Assembly (NCBI RefSeq): GCF_937890665.1
Contig: NZ_CALADU010000217.1
Coordinates: 1 to 31,113, forward strand
DNA from: an uncultured Subdoligranulum sp.
GTDB taxonomy: Bacteria > Bacillota_A > Clostridia > Oscillospirales > Ruminococcaceae
DNA length: 31,113 bases
Direction: 5' to 3'
Under the pieces are notes generated by a model. It was not told where the DNA came from. It saw nothing but the letters and a program-made list of their open reading frames with translations, and made no database searches. The position numbers were made by a program, and so were the translations under genes. Shown here in pieces: positions 25,282 through 31,113 of this stretch (its first letter is position 1; each line of letters begins with the position of its first letter).

Positions 25282-25662
25282 ATGTTGCTATTCAAATTAG
25301 CCGCGGTTGCCTTTGTGGCGGCGGTTTTGCATCTGACGTTAAAAAAAGAGCAACCTGCTTACGCTTTTTTGACTTCGGCCTGCGCAGCTCTGCTCTTGCT
25401 GTTGGGCGTTGCAGAACAGCTTTCACCGGTTTTACAATGGCTGGAATCTCTGAACGCGGTGCTGCCGGGACAAGGAATTGGCTGTCTGCTGCGAGTGCTG
25501 GGGATCGCACTTGTGGCACAACTGACAGGAGACATCTGCCGAGAGGCGGGGCTTCTGGCTGCGGCAACGACCTGCGAACTGGGCGGGCGGCTTTTGGCAC
25601 TTTTGCAAGCACTTCCACTTTTACAGCAACTGCTAGAATCCTATGCGGGATATTTACAGTAG
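25282..25662 (+). CDS. spoIIIAD: Stage III sporulation protein AD
   Basis: Membrane protein of 126 aa with several hydrophobic helices (FKLAAVAFVAAVLHLTL; YAFLTSACAALLLLLGVAEQL; LLRVLGIALVAQLTGDICREAG). The LTGDICREAG sequence followed by a CELGGRLLALLQALPLL helix is the family signature. GAGGA precedes the ATG. A frame shifted by one (from 25269) is open through the whole gene and joins spoIIIAE, but it lacks family similarity in this part. Ends in TAG at 25660-25662, inside the beginning of the spoIIIAE reading frame. Confidence 0.93.
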   Translation: MLLFKLAAVAFVAAVLHLTLKKEQPAYAFLTSACAALLLLLGVAEQLSPVLQWLESLNAVLPGQGIGCLLRVLGIALVAQLTGDICREAGLLAAATTCELGGRLLALLQALPLLQQLLESYAGYLQ

Positions 25663-26690
25663 TCCTGTTGCTGTTTGGGCAACCCCTTTCTGCACATGCC
25701 GAAGACCTTCCAATTTCGATAGAACGTATTTTGAACGAAAGCGGTGCTTCTGTGGAGGAAAGTGCTGGCTGGAATCTGCCGAATGTTTTGGAAAACTTGG
25801 CAGACCTAGCTACAAAAGATTGGCAGAAACCTATTCGTTTTGGTATACAAGCGAGCGGGTATCTGTTGCTGGCTAGTGTTTTGGGACTTTTGGCCGGTGG
25901 TGAAACCTGGCGCAAGGGGATTGGTTCCATAGCCGTTTTAGGGTTTGGCGTATTGAGCTTGCAGGCAATGATGGAATTGACTGATCAAGTGGTAACTACT
26001 GCGCAAGACTGCCAAAATTATCTGATTGCTTTTGTCCCGGTTTTTAGTGGCGTGGCGGCTATGGGGGGACAAAGTGCAGGTTCTCTTGTTTATAGTGGGA
26101 TGTTTTTTGCGATGTCTGAATTTTTGGCAGCCGTAATTGAGGCTGTTTTGCTCCCTGTGATGCAGATCTATTTTTGCTTTGCGGCATGTGCCTGTATTTG
26201 GGGGAACATAGGAATTGAAGAGGCCGCAGCGCTATTTGCAAAATGTATGCAGTGGATCTTGAAACTTTGTGGACTGGTTTTCGGCTTCATATTGGGTGTG
26301 CAGAACGTGCTGGCCGGCACGGTGGACAGCGCTGCGCTGAAAACCGGAAAAAGCATGCTACAAGGCTTTATACCCGTGGTGGGGGATGCGGCAGCAGCGG
26401 CGCTTTCTGGGGCGGCTGCCGCTGTGCAACTTTTAAAAGGGTCTTTGGCGCTGGCGGCACTTTTGGCATTGGGAACGGCTTTTGTGCCCATTGTGGTCCA
26501 GTGCCTTTTATATGGAGCAGCGTTTGCAGGGGCCGGGATTGTGGCTTCAACAGGAGGGCAAAAACAGTGTAGTCAGTTGTGTAAGCTGTATTTTGAGGGC
26601 TCGAAACTTTGCCTGTCGGTATTGGTTCTGTACTTCTTTATGGTGTTCCTTTCGACAGCGCTGCTTTTGGTTGCGGGAAATGGGGGATGA
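25650..26690 (+). CDS. spoIIIAE: Stage III sporulation protein AE (start uncertain)
   Basis: Polytopic membrane protein of the SpoIIIA complex. From about residue 20 the sequence is typical: ISIERILNESG, FGIQASGYLLLASVLGLLAGGE, VYSGMFFAMSEFLAAVIEAVLLP, GIEEAAALFAKCMQWILK, and FGFILGVQNVLAGTVDSAALKTGKS with the terminal multi-helix region. The start is a problem. The conserved signal-peptide-like segment (IFTVVLLLFGQPLSAHAEDL) begins at an ATA codon at 25650 with no ATG, GTG or TTG in frame nearby upstream; the first is a TTG at 25668, within the hydrophobic core. An ATG at 25643 is one frame off: deleting one G of the GGG at 25646-25648 would give M-R-I-F-T-V-V. The frame is open back to 25269, but that would translate spoIIIAD out of frame. 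The start given is a placeholder. Confidence 0.85.
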   Translation: MFTVVLLLFGQPLSAHAEDLPISIERILNESGASVEESAGWNLPNVLENLADLATKDWQKPIRFGIQASGYLLLASVLGLLAGGETWRKGIGSIAVLGFGVLSLQAMMELTDQVVTTAQDCQNYLIAFVPVFSGVAAMGGQSAGSLVYSGMFFAMSEFLAAVIEAVLLPVMQIYFCFAACACIWGNIGIEEAAALFAKCMQWILKLCGLVFGFILGVQNVLAGTVDSAALKTGKSMLQGFIPVVGDAAAAALSGAAAAVQLLKGSLALAALLALGTAFVPIVVQCLLYGAAFAGAGIVASTGGQKQCSQLCKLYFEGSKLCLSVLVLYFFMVFLSTALLLVAGNGG

Positions 26691-26693
26691 GGA

Positions 26694-27137
26694 ATGGAGA
26701 CAATTCGACATGTAGCCCTTGGATGCTGTGTGATTTCCACTGTTGCGGGGATGGTCCGGGTCTTTTGGCCTGAAAATGGCTTCACGGCAGTTATAAATGC
26801 GGTGTTGGCGTTATATATTGTAACGGCGGGGCTACAAATGCTGCGCGGTGCGGATTGGCATGCTTTGACGGCGGAACTCTACCGCTTGACCCCCGCCGGG
26901 GAACAAACTACGGAACAATATTCCGAATATGGCCGGGAACTTGGACTTTCAGTCTCTGCTGATGCGGTACGGCAGGTACTGGCACAGGCGGGAATCGAGG
27001 CATCTGTGCAGATTGAGGATGGCACTTGCCATGTGAACTTGGTACGTTCTTCGGATCAAGAGCGTGCACAGGCTGTGTTGGCGGCGAGCTGCGGAGAGCT
27101 TCCGTATGAAATTGTTGCAGGAGGTGGAGCGACTTGA
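26694..27137 (+). CDS. spoIIIAF: Stage III sporulation protein AF
   Basis: Membrane-anchored component of the SpoIIIA complex, 147 aa. Two hydrophobic N-terminal helices (about 8-26 and 32-50, VFWPENGFTAVINAVLALYIV) are followed by a soluble domain with ring-building-motif-like features (about 85-147, VRQVLAQAGIEASVQIED ... VNLVRSS). The SD GATGAGG is next to the spoIIIAE stop, three bases before the start. It overlaps the spoIIIAG start. Confidence 0.9.
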   Translation: METIRHVALGCCVISTVAGMVRVFWPENGFTAVINAVLALYIVTAGLQMLRGADWHALTAELYRLTPAGEQTTEQYSEYGRELGLSVSADAVRQVLAQAGIEASVQIEDGTCHVNLVRSSDQERAQAVLAASCGELPYEIVAGGGAT

Positions 27138-27688
27138 AGACAAGGAAAACGGTGTGGAAGGCGGCCGCCATACAGGGGAAAAAATGGCTGTCCGATCTGT
27201 TGGCAGATGAAAAAAAGAGAGTCAATCTATTGCTTTGCATGGGTGTGATGGGGCTGCTCTTGTTGGCGGTTTCAGAATGGATTCCCAAGAAAGAGCAAGC
27301 GGTAGTACAATCTACGCCAACAAAGGAGGCCGTGGCAAGCCAACAGGACTATGCACAACAGCTGGAATACCGGCTTGAGGAATTGATCGCACAGATAGAG
27401 GGAGCGGGCAACGTACAGGTGATGGTTACGCTGCGGCAAGGACAGGAAGTCGTCTACGCCACCGACGAGGAGACATCTTCTCAAGGAGACACTAGTGTTC
27501 AGCATGTTTTGTTGGCGGAGGACGGACTGGTCGAAACGTATCAAATGCCGCAAGTGTTGGGCGTTGCCGTTGTCTGCGAGGGCGGCGATACGGCCGCGGT
27601 ACAAAATCGCATCAGCGCTTTGGTCGAAGCGTTGACAGGCGTTGGAGCCAATCATATAACTGTCGCTAAGATGGCATCGACACAGTAA
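27134..27688 (+). CDS. spoIIIAG: Stage III sporulation protein AG
   Basis: Single-pass membrane protein of 184 aa whose extracellular domain forms a large ring in the intermembrane space between mother cell and forespore. A basic N-terminus (KTRKTVWKAA) and a hydrophobic segment (about 34-48, LLLCMGVMGLLLLAVSEW) precede the ring domain, which has LEYRLEELIAQIEGAGNVQVMVTL and LGVAVVCEGGD. The start codon is TTG at 27134, overlapping the spoIIIAF stop; it is supported by a very strong SD, AGGAGGTGG (27119-27127). Confidence 0.92.
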   Translation: MKTRKTVWKAAAIQGKKWLSDLLADEKKRVNLLLCMGVMGLLLLAVSEWIPKKEQAVVQSTPTKEAVASQQDYAQQLEYRLEELIAQIEGAGNVQVMVTLRQGQEVVYATDEETSSQGDTSVQHVLLAEDGLVETYQMPQVLGVAVVCEGGDTAAVQNRISALVEALTGVGANHITVAKMASTQ

Positions 27689-27700
27689 GGGGGCAACAAG

Positions 27701-28363
27701 ATGAAACACACCGAATCGAAAAAGCAGAAGAACCGTCCGGTGACTGCGGCTGTGATGGTGTTGGCTCTAGGAGCTGCGGTTTATTTGAACTGGTCTTTTG
27801 CGCGGGAAGCTCCGCAAGATATAACGGTGGCAGAAGAGACAGGAACGGCAGTAGAAACAGCCGCTCAAGCAGAGCCGACTACTGCTGTGTTGGATCCGTT
27901 GGAAGCGGCCACGGAAACTTCGGGAGAAGCGGAGGTGGAAGAAGAACAAGCGGCCAACAAAAATTATGGAGAAGCGCAGATGGTCAGTGTCAGCCAAGAT
28001 TCCGGCACGGAATTTTTTGAGCAGGCGCGTCTTTCCCGTAGCAAGGCGCGTGATGAGGCGTTGGAGGCCTTAAACGAGGCCCTGAAGGATACCACCGTCA
28101 GCGAAGAGGAAAAGAAGGAACTTACCGATAAACTTAGCACACAGGTCAATAATATTACACTGGAAACAAAGCTGGAAACGCTCATTAAATCCAAAGGTTT
28201 TGCCGACTGTGTAGTAAATCTGGAAGGCAAGCGAGCCAATGTGACGGTTATGACGGAAAATGACGCCCTCACCGCGGAAGAGGTGGCACGAATTCGTGAT
28301 GCGCTGATGAGTCAATGCACTGCTATGGAGGCGCAGGACATCACCATTGTAGAAGTAAAATAA
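27701..28363 (+). CDS. spoIIIAH: Stage III sporulation protein AH
   Basis: Membrane protein of 220 aa that, in B. subtilis, binds SpoIIQ from the forespore across the intermembrane space. It has a basic start, one helix (about 14-30, TAAVMVLALGAAVYLNW), an acidic Ala/Glu/Thr-rich linker (about 38-88) and a YscJ/FliF-like domain (about 105-220) with FFEQARLSRSKARDEALEAL and GFADCVVNLEGKRANVTVM. The linker is longer and more acidic than I would expect. GGGGG precedes the ATG. Last gene of the spoIIIA operon; no hairpin with a U-tract follows. Confidence 0.93.
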   Translation: MKHTESKKQKNRPVTAAVMVLALGAAVYLNWSFAREAPQDITVAEETGTAVETAAQAEPTTAVLDPLEAATETSGEAEVEEEQAANKNYGEAQMVSVSQDSGTEFFEQARLSRSKARDEALEALNEALKDTTVSEEEKKELTDKLSTQVNNITLETKLETLIKSKGFADCVVNLEGKRANVTVMTENDALTAEEVARIRDALMSQCTAMEAQDITIVEVK

Positions 28364-28376
28364 CAAGCCCAATCGG

Positions 28377-28415
28377 TTGCAAACAGTATAGTTTTGTGGT
28401 AAACTAAACTATACT
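28377..28415 (+). promoter_or_regulatory. Promoter of asp23-nusB with an overlapping 10-bp inverted repeat
   Basis: -35 TTGCAA (28377-28382), 17-bp spacer, -10 TAAACT (28400-28405). A perfect dyad, AGTATAGTTT (28385-28394) and AAACTATACT (28406-28415) with an 11-base centre, runs from the spacer across the -10 to the expected transcription start. The geometry is that of a repressor operator. There is no U-tract after the right arm, so it does not look like a spoIIIA terminator. Confidence 0.6.
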
Positions 28416-28467
28416 ATAAGAAAAAGTGGCCTTTATGGAGGCTGCATGCAACGGGAGGGTACACAAC

Positions 28468-28827
28468 ATGGATGTGCAGAATACCATCGGGGGCAGCTTG
28501 CAGATTTCAACCGATGTTTTGGCAAAGATTGCACGGCTGGCGGCTTTGGAAGTTGGTGGCGTGGCAGAAGTGACCACCGGTAACAACCAAAACGTACGCG
28601 GTCTGTTGGGCCGTACAGGACTGCGCAAGCCGGTTACTGTTGCGCTGGAAGATGGCGTTGCTGCTGTGACCGTACAACTTACTGCAGACTACGGACAGAA
28701 AATCATGCCGTTGTGTGAAAAAGTACAAGAAAACGTTAAACAAACCATCCAAAACATGACGGGAATTACCGTTTCTCGCGTGGATGTGCTGGTGGTTGGT
28801 TTGGCACAGCCCGAAGCAGAGGATTGA
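28468..28827 (+). CDS. Asp23/Gls24 family envelope stress response protein (YqhY-like)
   Basis: Cytoplasmic protein of 119 aa. Motifs: GGSLQISTDVLAKIARLAALEVGGVAEV, here GGSLQIS then VLAKIARLAALEV, followed by VALEDGVAAVTVQLTADYG and VQENVKQTIQNMTGITVSRVDV, the complete Asp23 pattern. The position between spoIIIA and nusB matches yqhY of B. subtilis, linked to control of acetyl-CoA carboxylase and fatty acid synthesis; the accBC genes usually found there are absent. The frame is open from 28426, but the SD GGGAGGG fits the ATG at 28468. Confidence 0.92.
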   Translation: MDVQNTIGGSLQISTDVLAKIARLAALEVGGVAEVTTGNNQNVRGLLGRTGLRKPVTVALEDGVAAVTVQLTADYGQKIMPLCEKVQENVKQTIQNMTGITVSRVDVLVVGLAQPEAED

Positions 28828-28852
28828 AGAAAAGAGGGACAGGAAACCGAGT

Positions 28853-29269
28853 ATGGGAAAAAAGCTGACCCGCCGCGAATCTCGCGAGGCGGCCTTTTTG
28901 ACGGCGTTTGCCGCTACATTTGAACCGGAAGTGCCTACACTTCCGTCTGAAGCAGAACAACCGCAAGCTGATGCGTTTACCCATCAACTCTTGGCAGCGA
29001 TGAATGAACATGCTGCGGAGCTAGATGCAGTGATCGAAGCTCACCTAAAGGGGTGGACGCTGAATCGCGTGTCTCGCGTTAGCTTGGTAGCCTTGCGTTT
29101 GGCGCTGGCAGAAATGCTTTATGGTGAAGAGCAGAAGCCCGGCGTCGCAATCAACGAGGCCGTTGAATTGGTCAAAAAATATGGTGCGGATACCGATTAT
29201 CAGTTTGTGAACGGCTTGCTTGGCACGGTGGCCCGCGAACGGGAAGAAAGTGCAGAAGCGCAATGTTGA
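28853..29269 (+). CDS. nusB: Transcription antitermination factor NusB
   Basis: RNA-binding protein of 138 aa that binds boxA with NusE (S10) and promotes antitermination on rRNA operons. It begins KKLTRRESREAAFLTAF, and the C-terminal half has the NusB signature NRVSRVSLVALRLALAEML ... GVAINEAVELVKKYGADTDYQFVNGLLGTVA (given in parts). The frame is open from 28784 inside asp23; the ATG at 28853 after CAGGAAA gives the usual start. Its end overlaps the next gene by seven bases. Confidence 0.95.
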   Translation: MGKKLTRRESREAAFLTAFAATFEPEVPTLPSEAEQPQADAFTHQLLAAMNEHAAELDAVIEAHLKGWTLNRVSRVSLVALRLALAEMLYGEEQKPGVAINEAVELVKKYGADTDYQFVNGLLGTVAREREESAEAQC

Positions 29270-30210
29270 CGCTGGGGATTGATACCAGCAATTATGCAAC
29301 CTCTCTGGCTGTGTTTGACACAAAAGCCGGAGAGGTTGTTTGTGATTGCAAAAAGTTTTTGCCGGTAAAACAGGGGCAGCTTGGCTTACGGCAAAGCGAC
29401 GCACTGTTTCATCATACGTCGGCTCTGCCGGATATGATGGCGGAAATGGCAAACAAGGTAGACTTTACACAGGTCGAAGCAGTCGGTGTTTCTGCTAAGC
29501 CTCGCCCGGTAGAAGGGTCTTATATGCCGTGTTTTTTGGCCGGTGTTAGCGCTGCGACAGCGTTTACTTTGGCGAGGCAGATTCCGCTTATAAAAACTAC
29601 GCACCAGCAGGGCCATATTGCGGCTGCTTTGTTGGCGCTGGGGCAAAAGGAACTGTTTTCTGCGCCGACATTGGTCTTTCATGTGTCGGGCGGCACAACG
29701 GACTTGCTGCTGTGTCACGGAGCGGATACAATCACGCCGTTGGGAACCAGCAGCGACTTATACGCAGGACAGGCGGTGGATCGCTTGGGGGTTCTGTTGG
29801 GCTATCCGTTTCCGGCTGGTACGTATGTCAGCGAGCAGGCTGCCTTATGTACAGAAAAAGTTCGCCCCAAAGTCAGCGTGCGCGGTATGACCTGTAGCCT
29901 TTCTGGTTTGGAAAACCAATGCAGACGCCTTTTGGAAGAAGGTCATTCAGAGGCGTATGTCTGCAAGTACTGCTTGCTTTGTATCGGAGAAACTTTGGTG
30001 CGTATGGCCAATGCAGCGTTGGCGCAATATGCGGGGCTGCCGGTGATTTTCGCAGGTGGTGTGATGAGCAGCGATTTGATCCGCACCTATGTGACACATC
30101 GGCTGCCGAACGCCCATTTTGTGCCCGGCAAATATGCCAGCGACAACGCCATTGGAATTTCGGTTTTGGCTGCCAAGGAGACAAAGACATGGCCGATTTT
30201 ATCAACGTAA
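29263..30210 (+). CDS. Kae1-like/TsaD-family protein (M22 fold paralogue)
   Basis: ASKHA-fold protein, 315 aa, in the family of TsaD/Kae1 (once called glycoprotease, M22). Visible features: an ATPase-like start LGIDTSNYATSLAVFD, metal-binding HQQGH (His114, His118), HVSGGTTDLLL, AGQAVDRLG, FAGGVMSSDLIR and ASDNAIGIS with the third metal ligand Asp294. True bacterial TsaD usually opens with LGIESSCDET and is about 330-340 aa; this one instead has DTSNYATS and LGLRQSDALFHHTSALPDMM, as in a clostridial paralogue of unknown role that lies between nusB and xseA. It may bind ATP and metal as TsaD does, but t6A activity should not be assumed. It overlaps nusB by 7 bases and xseA by 22. Confidence 0.82.
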   Translation: MLTLGIDTSNYATSLAVFDTKAGEVVCDCKKFLPVKQGQLGLRQSDALFHHTSALPDMMAEMANKVDFTQVEAVGVSAKPRPVEGSYMPCFLAGVSAATAFTLARQIPLIKTTHQQGHIAAALLALGQKELFSAPTLVFHVSGGTTDLLLCHGADTITPLGTSSDLYAGQAVDRLGVLLGYPFPAGTYVSEQAALCTEKVRPKVSVRGMTCSLSGLENQCRRLLEEGHSEAYVCKYCLLCIGETLVRMANAALAQYAGLPVIFAGGVMSSDLIRTYVTHRLPNAHFVPGKYASDNAIGISVLAAKETKTWPILST

Positions 30211-31113
30211 CTGCCCTCAATCGCATGGCACGAGACGTACTGGCGCAATGTGAGCCGCTTACGAATCTGATTGTCTGTGGGGAATTGTCAGGCTTTACAC
30301 GTCATTATAAAAGTGGTCACCTGTATTTCACGCTAAAAGATGAGAATGCCAGTGTCAAAGGCGTCATGTTCCGGAGTCAAGCCCGGCTTTTGAATTTTGA
30401 ACCGCAAAACGGAATGCTGGTTCTGGCGTATGGGCATGCTACCATCTATGAACGGGATGGTGCCTTTCAGTTATATGTGGATTATATGCGTCCCTTCGGT
30501 GCCGGTGCGGCACAGATGGCCTTTGATGCGTTGTATAAAAAACTGGAGCTGGAAGGGCTTTTTGCGCCGGAACGAAAACGTCCTTTGCCAGTGATGCCCC
30601 GGTGCATTGGGGTAGTAACCAGTAAAACGGGCGCTGCATGGCAGGATGTGCAGAATGTCATTGGCCGCCGATGGCCAATGGTCAATTTATTGTTAGCTCC
30701 GGTCACTGTGCAAGGCGTAGAAGCAGAGCAAAGCATCCTTGCGGGAATCCGGGTTTTAGATCGCGATCCGCGTCCTGAAATCATTCTTGTCACTCGCGGC
30801 GGCGGCAGCAAGGAAGATCTTTGGGTCTTTAACAGCGAGCGAATTGCACGGGCTGCGGCAGCTTGCAGAAAACCTGTGGTTTCAGCAGTAGGGCATGAAA
30901 TTGATACCACGATTCTAGATTATGTGGCAGACTTGCGGGCGCCGACACCGTCAGCTGCGGCAGAACTTTGCGTGCCGGATTGCACAGAATTTTTGCAAAA
31001 ATTATCTGTTTTACAGGAGAATATTCAAAAAAATATACAGAACCGTCTCCAAATATGCTATAATAAATTTACAATGGCGGCAGTTCGGCAAGGCTTGCAA
31101 AGTCAACATCGTA
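30189..31113 (+). CDS. xseA: Exodeoxyribonuclease VII large subunit, 5' part
   Basis: Partial: 308 codons and one base to the window edge, no stop reached. Exonuclease VII degrades single-stranded DNA from both ends and needs the small subunit XseB, presumably encoded next. The N-terminal OB domain (about 1-100) has LIVCGELSGFTRHYKSGHLYF in part; the catalytic domain has IGVVTSKTGAAWQDV, ILVTRGGGSKEDLWVFN and VVSAVGHEIDTT ... ADLRAPTPSAAAE. The ATG at 30189 lies inside the previous gene, 7 bases after the SD AAGGAG (30176-30181). Confidence 0.95.
   Translation, partial: MADFINVTALNRMARDVLAQCEPLTNLIVCGELSGFTRHYKSGHLYFTLKDENASVKGVMFRSQARLLNFEPQNGMLVLAYGHATIYERDGAFQLYVDYMRPFGAGAAQMAFDALYKKLELEGLFAPERKRPLPVMPRCIGVVTSKTGAAWQDVQNVIGRRWPMVNLLLAPVTVQGVEAEQSILAGIRVLDRDPRPEIILVTRGGGSKEDLWVFNSERIARAAAACRKPVVSAVGHEIDTTILDYVADLRAPTPSAAAELCVPDCTEFLQKLSVLQENIQKNIQNRLQICYNKFTMAAVRQGLQSQHR

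Noticed and set aside
25269..25649. Upstream extension of the spoIIIAE frame giving a 473-aa protein
   Set aside because: This part is spoIIIAD read one frame off. It looks like random sequence (Arg/Gly/Thr-rich, no hydrophobic helices), while the spoIIIAD frame has the family signature.

Overview
The window is about 31 kb of a bacterial chromosome from an endospore-forming, Gram-positive Clostridia-type organism, most likely in or near the Oscillospiraceae (Ruminococcaceae). The reasons are a complete spoIIIAA-AH operon behind a sigma-E-type promoter, a yunB-like sporulation gene, Firmicutes-type synteny (tig-clpP-clpX; spoIIIA followed by asp23-family, nusB and xseA), small families typical of Clostridia (DUF951, DUF4364, DUF6020-like, a Kae1-like TsaD paralogue), a lipoprotein signal on the LivK-type protein and strong purine-rich Shine-Dalgarno (SD) sites. 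The identification rests on protein and synteny recognition, not on a database search. No mobile element, CRISPR array or phage gene was seen; this is core chromosome.

Layout. 1-4261, plus strand: the 3' end of a YraN/UPF0102 gene, threonine synthase, a calcineurin-like phosphoesterase and a large DUF6020-like membrane protein. 4310-7812: the proteostasis cluster tig-clpP-clpX with an extended -10 promoter, a hairpin between tig and clpP, and a strong terminator shared with the convergent xpt gene (minus strand, 7864-8439). 8440-8750 is a promoter region serving xpt and the liv genes. 8751-13681: a branched-chain amino acid (HAAT-family) ABC transporter, livK | livHMGF, with a terminator between livK and livH and a compact structured leader before livK. 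13795-15382, minus strand: a two-S1-domain RNA-binding protein followed by a DUF4364 regulator.

15456-19047: an overlapping plus-strand operon DUF951-prfA-sua5-coaE-lytic transglycosylase, followed by an M18 aminopeptidase and two back-to-back terminators. A tRNA-Ala(GGC) lies on the minus strand (20603-20678) behind a perfect consensus promoter. 20919-23609: yunB-like gene and ligA. 23662-28363: sigma-E-type promoter and spoIIIAA-AB-AC-AD-AE-AF-AG-AH, encoding the mother-cell half of the channel or secretion complex that links mother cell and forespore. 28377-31113: asp23-family gene, nusB, a Kae1-like protein and the 5' part of xseA, which runs off the window.

The points most worth a second look are these. 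(i) A 9-bp hairpin starts at the base after the UAG stop of the DUF951 gene and captures the prfA SD, an arrangement that could let RF1 autoregulate through pausing at UAG. (ii) The short livK leader can fold as a three-way junction and contains two mutually exclusive pairings. (iii) spoIIIAE has no normal start codon; removing one G near 25646-25648 would create one. (iv) A 10-bp inverted repeat covers the asp23-nusB promoter.
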